A stretch of DNA of 17,163 nt from Thermoplasmata archaeon (GTDB lineage: Archaea > Thermoplasmatota > E2 > DHVEG-1), in assembly GCA_003651045.1 (NCBI GenBank), contig QMTJ01000007.1, positions 1 through 17,163 of the forward strand, read 5' to 3'. This document shows positions 13,138-17,163 of this stretch, piece after piece (the stretch's first letter is position 1; each line of letters begins with the position of its first letter). A program made the position numbers and the translations under genes. The notes below the pieces were generated by a model that searched no databases, was not told the DNA's origin, and saw nothing but the letters and a program-made list of their open reading frames with translations.

Positions 13138-14520
13138 TCAGTTTTTATATTCAAGTTTTTTAGAAACAATATCACATACAAGCGTTACCACGTCAAGTGT
13201 TGGAGCAATAGATGGTGCATATGCTGTTTCAAGTTTCTTAAAGGTTTCAACGTCTAACTCTGATAGTATTGCACAGGCGAATGTGTTAATCCTCTGACCT
13301 GCTTTGTCACCAACTACTTGAGCACCTAATATTTTACTAGTTTTTTCATCTACAAGAACCTTGGCAGTAACTGGTTTACCACCAGGGTAATAACTAGGAT
13401 GAGAAAAACCATTAAACTTACCTGTAAGTATTGAGAAATCATTTAAACAGTTAGTCACAGGTCCTACCGCTGCTACTTCTATGTTAAAAAACTCTGATGT
13501 ACTTGTCTGTAAGACACCTCTTAGTAGTTTATAGTTTCCACCAGCTGCGTTTACACCAGCAGCTATACCCTGACGTACAGCTATACTACCGAGACCAACC
13601 GGTACTGGTTTCTTAGTAACAAAATCAACGTATTCGGTACAGTCTCCAACAGCATAGATGTTTTCTATATTTGTCTCAGCTCTCTCGTTTACAACTATAC
13701 CACCTGTCTCGCCTATTTTACAACCGGCTTCTCTCGCAAGAGCTACCTCAGGTTTAACACCGGTAGCGATAATTAAAAGATCTGTGTCAATTGTTTTTTC
13801 ATCACCGTTTTCATTGTTTTTTATCCGTACTTTATTGATTCTACCACTAATATTTTCAACCTTTGTAGCTAAATAGTTTGTAAAAACTGTGACATCACCA
13901 GGGAGTTTCCCTTGAACTATCTCTGCCATATCGCTGTCGAAAGTTCTAGGTAAAATATGAGATAATGCTTCAACAACTGTTACTAGCATACCTCTCTTGT
14001 AAAGGGCATCTGCCATTTCTAAACCAATGAACCCTGCCCCAATAATAGTTGCTCTTTTATTTTTTTGGACAAATGGTAAAATATTCTTTACATCATCAAT
14101 TGTTCTAACAGCAAAAACACCATCGACAAATCTACCATCTATAGTAAGGTTTTGTATAGGCGGTATAGTAGGTTGTGCACCAGTAGCTATAACTAAGGAG
14201 CCATATGATTTTTTAACTGTGACATTATCTTTTTTACCCACTACCAGTTGATTTTCTACATCAATCTCTTCAACTGTTGTGTTAAGTAAAAGATCAATTT
14301 TTGCTTTTTTAAACCAATCTTGTGAAAACTCGATGAGATCCATAGGATCCCTGATTACACCAGATATTACATATGGTAAACCACATTTTGAATACTGTGG
14401 ATATTTGTTTTTTTCAAACACGGTAACACTTGATTTTCTATTTGTCTTCCGTGCAAACTGTGCAGATGTACCACCACCTGCTCCACAGCCGATTACTACT
14501 ATATCTCTATCCTGGTTCAA
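13138..14520 (-). CDS. CoA-disulfide-reductase / NADH-oxidase-type flavoprotein
   Basis: This is a pyridine nucleotide-disulfide oxidoreductase with a single active-site Cys. From TTG 14520 the 460-residue protein has the FAD dinucleotide motif GCGAGGG near its start, SKCGLPY with redox Cys46, the NAD(P)H-binding IIGAGFIGLEMADAL, YAVGDCTEYVD (second FAD contact) and the C-terminal dimer domain. This is the CoA-disulfide reductase/Nox/polysulfide reductase group; sequence alone does not choose between CoA disulfide, oxygen and polysulfide as acceptor. An ATG at 14571 would add 17 residues not typical of the family. Cys46 is near position 43 of the known CoA-disulfide reductases only with the shorter start. 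ACGGGG lies 8 nt before the TTG. It leads an apparent operon with mre11 and rad50. Confidence 0.88.
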   Translation of the reverse strand: MNQDRDIVVIGCGAGGGTSAQFARKTNRKSSVTVFEKNKYPQYSKCGLPYVISGVIRDPMDLIEFSQDWFKKAKIDLLLNTTVEEIDVENQLVVGKKDNVTVKKSYGSLVIATGAQPTIPPIQNLTIDGRFVDGVFAVRTIDDVKNILPFVQKNKRATIIGAGFIGLEMADALYKRGMLVTVVEALSHILPRTFDSDMAEIVQGKLPGDVTVFTNYLATKVENISGRINKVRIKNNENGDEKTIDTDLLIIATGVKPEVALAREAGCKIGETGGIVVNERAETNIENIYAVGDCTEYVDFVTKKPVPVGLGSIAVRQGIAAGVNAAGGNYKLLRGVLQTSTSEFFNIEVAAVGPVTNCLNDFSILTGKFNGFSHPSYYPGGKPVTAKVLVDEKTSKILGAQVVGDKAGQRINTFACAILSELDVETFKKLETAYAPSIAPTLDVVTLVCDIVSKKLEYKN

Positions 14521-14610
14521 ATAAAAAACCCCGTAATTCACAATTAAATTTGTTTTTTTAATGATTTTCATTAAAAAAAATTTGTTTTTTTCGCATAAAC
14601 CCCTATCTTA

Positions 14611-16506
14611 TTATTTTTTCTTTATATTTTTTAATATTATTATAAAGATAGTTATAACAGAAGTTAAAACCATTATATATAATAAAAAGAGGAAAAAAGA
14701 TGGGTTTTTTACTCCTCGGTGTTCTACAGCCTCTGCATTCTGAGATGTCTCTCCTCTGATTAACATGTTGGATTCCATGAATGCTTTTTGTAAATAATCA
14801 AAACCTTGTTCATATTCACCTTGCTGAATGAGTTGTTCTCCTTTTTCATATTCTTCTCTAACATAAGAGGTTTGCCTTCCAATTACCTCTGCGGCGTTAA
14901 TCCTTGACCCGGTGATACTTGTAGCGATCTCTATTATTTTTTCTTTCAAAAAAGTTGATTCATATGTGTTATTAAAAACTGAAACAGCATTTTTCATATT
15001 ATCCAGTGATACTGTATAGTTTCTTTCCCATAGGTTTTTAATTATGTTTTTAACTTGGATATCGGGTATTTGAATAGTTTTTATCCAGATTTCCTCAGTT
15101 AAGAAAGCCTGTTTTTGCATCTCTGTATCAACTGTTGTTAAAAAATTAGATATATTGATTCTTTTTTTCAACAGGTTTTTTGATATCTCCTCTATAGATT
15201 TAATCTCGTTGATGAAAACATCTTCTGTTCTACTGAAAATAGTTGATAAATTACCACCATATGTATTTAATAAATCTAAGGATATCTGCGCTGCTTTTCC
15301 ATCTTTATATGGTTCGAAAATATCATTGTCGCAGATATGAAATGGTACATAGATTGATGAACATGCGTGATTCGGTGAAAACCAGCCGCAGCTTAAAACA
15401 TTATAGTTTTCTCTTGGAACCTGATATATTGCTACCGCTTCATATTTAAAAAACCTTTCACACATAGGTCGTAATCCATCAAGATCTTCTCTATCTAACC
15501 GTGACCAGTTCATCATGTCTTTTACTGTAATACGTCCGTAACATGGTTGTATATATTCTAGCATTTTTTCCTCCCATGCCTTATACATGTTAGTAACTCG
15601 TATCTTTGCTTGTTTCCCGTTTATTTCTAATACTTTAACGCTGAAAAACCCTACTGTTCTGCGTTCCCCTATGGGTATTTTATAGATTATACCGATATTG
15701 TTTGTCCTGAGTACATGTAGAAGCTGAACAGGTTTTACATATACAGAATTTTCTTTTATATCTAAGATTTTTACACCATATAGAGAGTTCAACCTTACAA
15801 TGCTATGTTTCCGAACATTTTTCTCCACTACTGTATCAAAAGACCATGAGATAGGGAGTTTTTTAAAAACCTGTGTCCTCCAGAGTTTTTTCGGATAATT
15901 AGACATTACAACGACACCGTTTTTGATTTCTTTTACATTATAGCGGAAAGCATCTCCTTCAACAACATATCCCTTGTTTGGTCCAACTACAAAAAGATTC
16001 TCTGATACACCAGTTGCATGTAACTTATCCACTGCGTTTTTTGTTAACAACATTACAGCTTCATCTTCTGTATCTGCTCTTTCACAACTGTAACGTATCC
16101 AGTCGAAATCATCCCAGCTGTGTTTTGTTGGGTTTATCCAACCTGAGACTGTATCTGCGTCACCAAAAGCTAAACCCATACTATTAAGAGTCATACCAGA
16201 TTTTACAACATTAGGGATAACATCATCTTCTGTAGCGACACCAATATACTTATGTAGTGTTTCAAAATTCATAGGTTTACCAGTCCATGGATGATGATAA
16301 ACATACTTATAACCCTGTGGAACAATACACAAAACCTGTAAACCAGGGCGACTGGGATCTCTAACCTTTAGTAGAAGATTATAATCACCATCAGTTGCAT
16401 CACCACAAGCAACAATATCTTTACAGGCTTTTACATTAAAAGATACAGCAACATTAAAAAAAAGAAAGACAGTAAATATGATAGATAATGCCCCGTACTT
16501 ATTCAT
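14611..16506 (-). CDS. Secreted, C-terminally anchored Ntn-hydrolase (C69/C45-type)
   Basis: The 631-residue product has a signal peptide (residues 1-27, ending VKA) directly followed by Cys28, the probable N-terminal nucleophile. Features shared with peptidase C69 and acyltransferase C45 Ntn-hydrolases are a LLLKVRDPSRPG strand (44-55), LNSMGLAFG (107-115), SCERADTEDEAVMLL (140-154), NLFVVGPNKGYVVEGD (170-185), a SNYP turn with Asn203 and SCGWFSPNHACSSIYVPFH near 380. Known relatives are dipeptidases or amide acyltransferases; the substrate here is unknown. From about 430 on there is a helical domain with a TPR-like stretch (EQLIQQGEYEQGFDYLQKA), then a membrane helix (603-625) and KNIKKK. 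It therefore probably sits outside the cell, tethered to the membrane. The message is probably nearly leaderless: the TATA box (16531-16540) is 25-34 nt before the ATG and no ribosome binding site is visible. Confidence 0.75.
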   Translation of the reverse strand: MNKYGALSIIFTVFLFFNVAVSFNVKACKDIVACGDATDGDYNLLLKVRDPSRPGLQVLCIVPQGYKYVYHHPWTGKPMNFETLHKYIGVATEDDVIPNVVKSGMTLNSMGLAFGDADTVSGWINPTKHSWDDFDWIRYSCERADTEDEAVMLLTKNAVDKLHATGVSENLFVVGPNKGYVVEGDAFRYNVKEIKNGVVVMSNYPKKLWRTQVFKKLPISWSFDTVVEKNVRKHSIVRLNSLYGVKILDIKENSVYVKPVQLLHVLRTNNIGIIYKIPIGERRTVGFFSVKVLEINGKQAKIRVTNMYKAWEEKMLEYIQPCYGRITVKDMMNWSRLDREDLDGLRPMCERFFKYEAVAIYQVPRENYNVLSCGWFSPNHACSSIYVPFHICDNDIFEPYKDGKAAQISLDLLNTYGGNLSTIFSRTEDVFINEIKSIEEISKNLLKKRINISNFLTTVDTEMQKQAFLTEEIWIKTIQIPDIQVKNIIKNLWERNYTVSLDNMKNAVSVFNNTYESTFLKEKIIEIATSITGSRINAAEVIGRQTSYVREEYEKGEQLIQQGEYEQGFDYLQKAFMESNMLIRGETSQNAEAVEHRGVKNPSFFLFLLYIMVLTSVITIFIIILKNIKKK

Positions 16507-16517
16507 ACAGTGATATC

Positions 16518-16567
16518 AGCATCAACATAATTATATAAAAAGGTTATTTTAAAAAAATGTTGATGCT
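16518..16567. repeat. Perfect 11-bp inverted repeat around a TATA box
   Basis: AGCATCAACAT (16518-16528) and its exact complement ATGTTGATGCT (16557-16567) are separated by 28 nt. The right arm starts 1 nt after the S3Ae stop and runs into a U7 tract in that transcript. The spacer holds the TATA-like TTTTATATAA of the Ntn-hydrolase gene. The left arm lies between that TATA box and the ATG at 16506. It could be an operator, a 3'-end stem for S3Ae mRNA, or both. Confidence 0.6.
16531..16540 (-). promoter_or_regulatory. TATA box of the Ntn-hydrolase gene
   Basis: The minus-strand TTTTATATAA is centred about 30 nt before ATG 16506. This predicts a start within a few bases of the ATG, in keeping with the missing ribosome binding site. 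Confidence 0.5.
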
Positions 16568-16568
16568 T

Positions 16569-17163
16569 TTATTCTTTTCCAGTGGTTTTACTATTCTTTT
16601 TAGTTTTTTTACCAGTATTTTTTGTTTTTTTAGCTGAAGAAGTTGTTTCTTTTTTTACTGGTTTTTTTGTTTTTTCAGAACCTTTTTTTTCTTCTTTCTT
16701 ACTGGTGGTGTTTTTAGATTCTTCCTTAACAGTTTCTTCTTCAACTTTAGATTCCTCTGTTTTTGTTTTTTCTTTTTTCTTTTCAGTTTCTTCTACTGTT
16801 TTTTCCTCTTCTTTCTTAACTGTTTTTTTCTCCTCAATTTTTATAGTTGGATGAGATAGAACTTCTGTTTTGGAGATTTCTATTCTTTTCACAGGATACA
16901 GTTTTTTACAGTTTTTGTATATCTCACTACCAAGTTTACCATCTATTATGTTTTTTATAAACTCTGATAAAGTACTGTTTTTAGCTTGTTCATATATTGT
17001 TTTTTTCATGGCTTCTCGGATTACTTTTTTCTGAGAACTTTGTATACGTTTTTCTGTAGTGGCGAAGGGTTTCACTCTTAACAGTGCTCCATCGCGTGTT
17101 TGTACGTCGTAGACTCCATCGATTTTTGATCTTCGTCTTCTTATCATTCGTCTGATATAGTCA
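16569..17163 (-). CDS. rps3ae: 30S ribosomal protein S3Ae with long charged C-terminal tail (5' end outside window)
   Basis: S3Ae (eukaryotic eS1) lies near the mRNA exit of the small subunit. The frame stays open to the window edge, so the N-terminal half is missing. The visible DYIRR, then MIRRRRSKIDGVYDVQTRDG, matches the middle of archaeal S3Ae, and the Met at 17147 is internal, not a start. The conserved region continues through LLRVKPFATTEKRIQSSQKK and ends near KRIEISKTEVLSHP. After that comes an 88-residue tail, first Glu/Lys-mixed and then Lys/Thr/Ser-rich (for example KKPVKKETTSSAKK), with no hydrophobic core and surely disordered. Such a tail is much longer than in standard archaeal S3Ae. 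The stop at 16569 is followed by a U-run and half of an inverted repeat. Confidence 0.9.
   Translation of the reverse strand, partial: DYIRRMIRRRRSKIDGVYDVQTRDGALLRVKPFATTEKRIQSSQKKVIREAMKKTIYEQAKNSTLSEFIKNIIDGKLGSEIYKNCKKLYPVKRIEISKTEVLSHPTIKIEEKKTVKKEEEKTVEETEKKKEKTKTEESKVEEETVKEESKNTTSKKEEKKGSEKTKKPVKKETTSSAKKTKNTGKKTKKNSKTTGKE

Noticed and set aside
16582..16854. 90-codon + strand open frame
   Set aside because: It is the complement of the Lys/Glu tail of S3Ae, giving a Phe/Ser/Val string that mimics a membrane protein.

Overview
The window is archaeal DNA. Evidence: the archaeal/eukaryotic-type ribosomal proteins S17e and S3Ae, prefoldin beta, an archaeal Mre11-Rad50 pair, the archaeal flavin genes ribL and ribC, and an Era-like GTPase with OapB/ArvB-type and OapC/ArvC-type partners. 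Many genes have TATA-like boxes about 25-30 nt before a short leader and a GGAGG-type ribosome binding site. The DNA is AT-rich with long A and T runs. The gene set suggests a euryarchaeal lineage, perhaps an uncultured relative of the Thermoplasmatota. That placement is inference from gene content. There are no tRNAs, rRNAs, insertion sequences, phage genes or CRISPR arrays.

Left part (1-3660): the 5' portion of a membrane-anchored cell-wall-binding-repeat-2-like protein runs leftward off the edge. Divergent from it are prefoldin beta and a two-helix membrane protein. Facing them is a cis-prenyltransferase (uppS), whose reading frame seems to continue 34 codons upstream to a strong ribosome binding site followed by ATT. 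A 52-codon gene, easily missed because of its size, precedes it. Ribosomal protein S17e follows on the + strand with a non-ATG start.

Flavin operon (3659-5739): ribB, ribL, ribC and ribH are tightly packed, with overlaps between the first three. Together they make the four-carbon precursor, lumazine, riboflavin and finally FAD. Riboflavin kinase and the GTP branch of the pathway are absent here.

Middle (5740-8650): a secreted caspase-fold protein with an intact His/Cys dyad and a perfect EF-hand loop faces a three-gene leftward operon encoding an Era-like GTPase, an OapB/ArvB-type protein and a zinc-ribbon protein.

Right part (8857-17163): a coiled-coil protein with an internal repeat is divergent from the GTPase operon and convergent with a leftward operon of CoA-disulfide-reductase-like flavoprotein, mre11 and rad50. 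Upstream of that is a large secreted, C-terminally anchored Ntn-hydrolase of the C69/C45 type. Last comes ribosomal protein S3Ae, cut by the right edge, with a long Lys/Glu/Thr-rich tail. An 11-bp perfect inverted repeat surrounds the TATA box between these last two genes.

Most core genes are ordinary housekeeping. The least described items are the coiled-coil protein, the anchored Ntn-hydrolase, the EF-hand caspase homologue, the linkage of the flavoprotein to mre11-rad50, and several non-standard translation starts.
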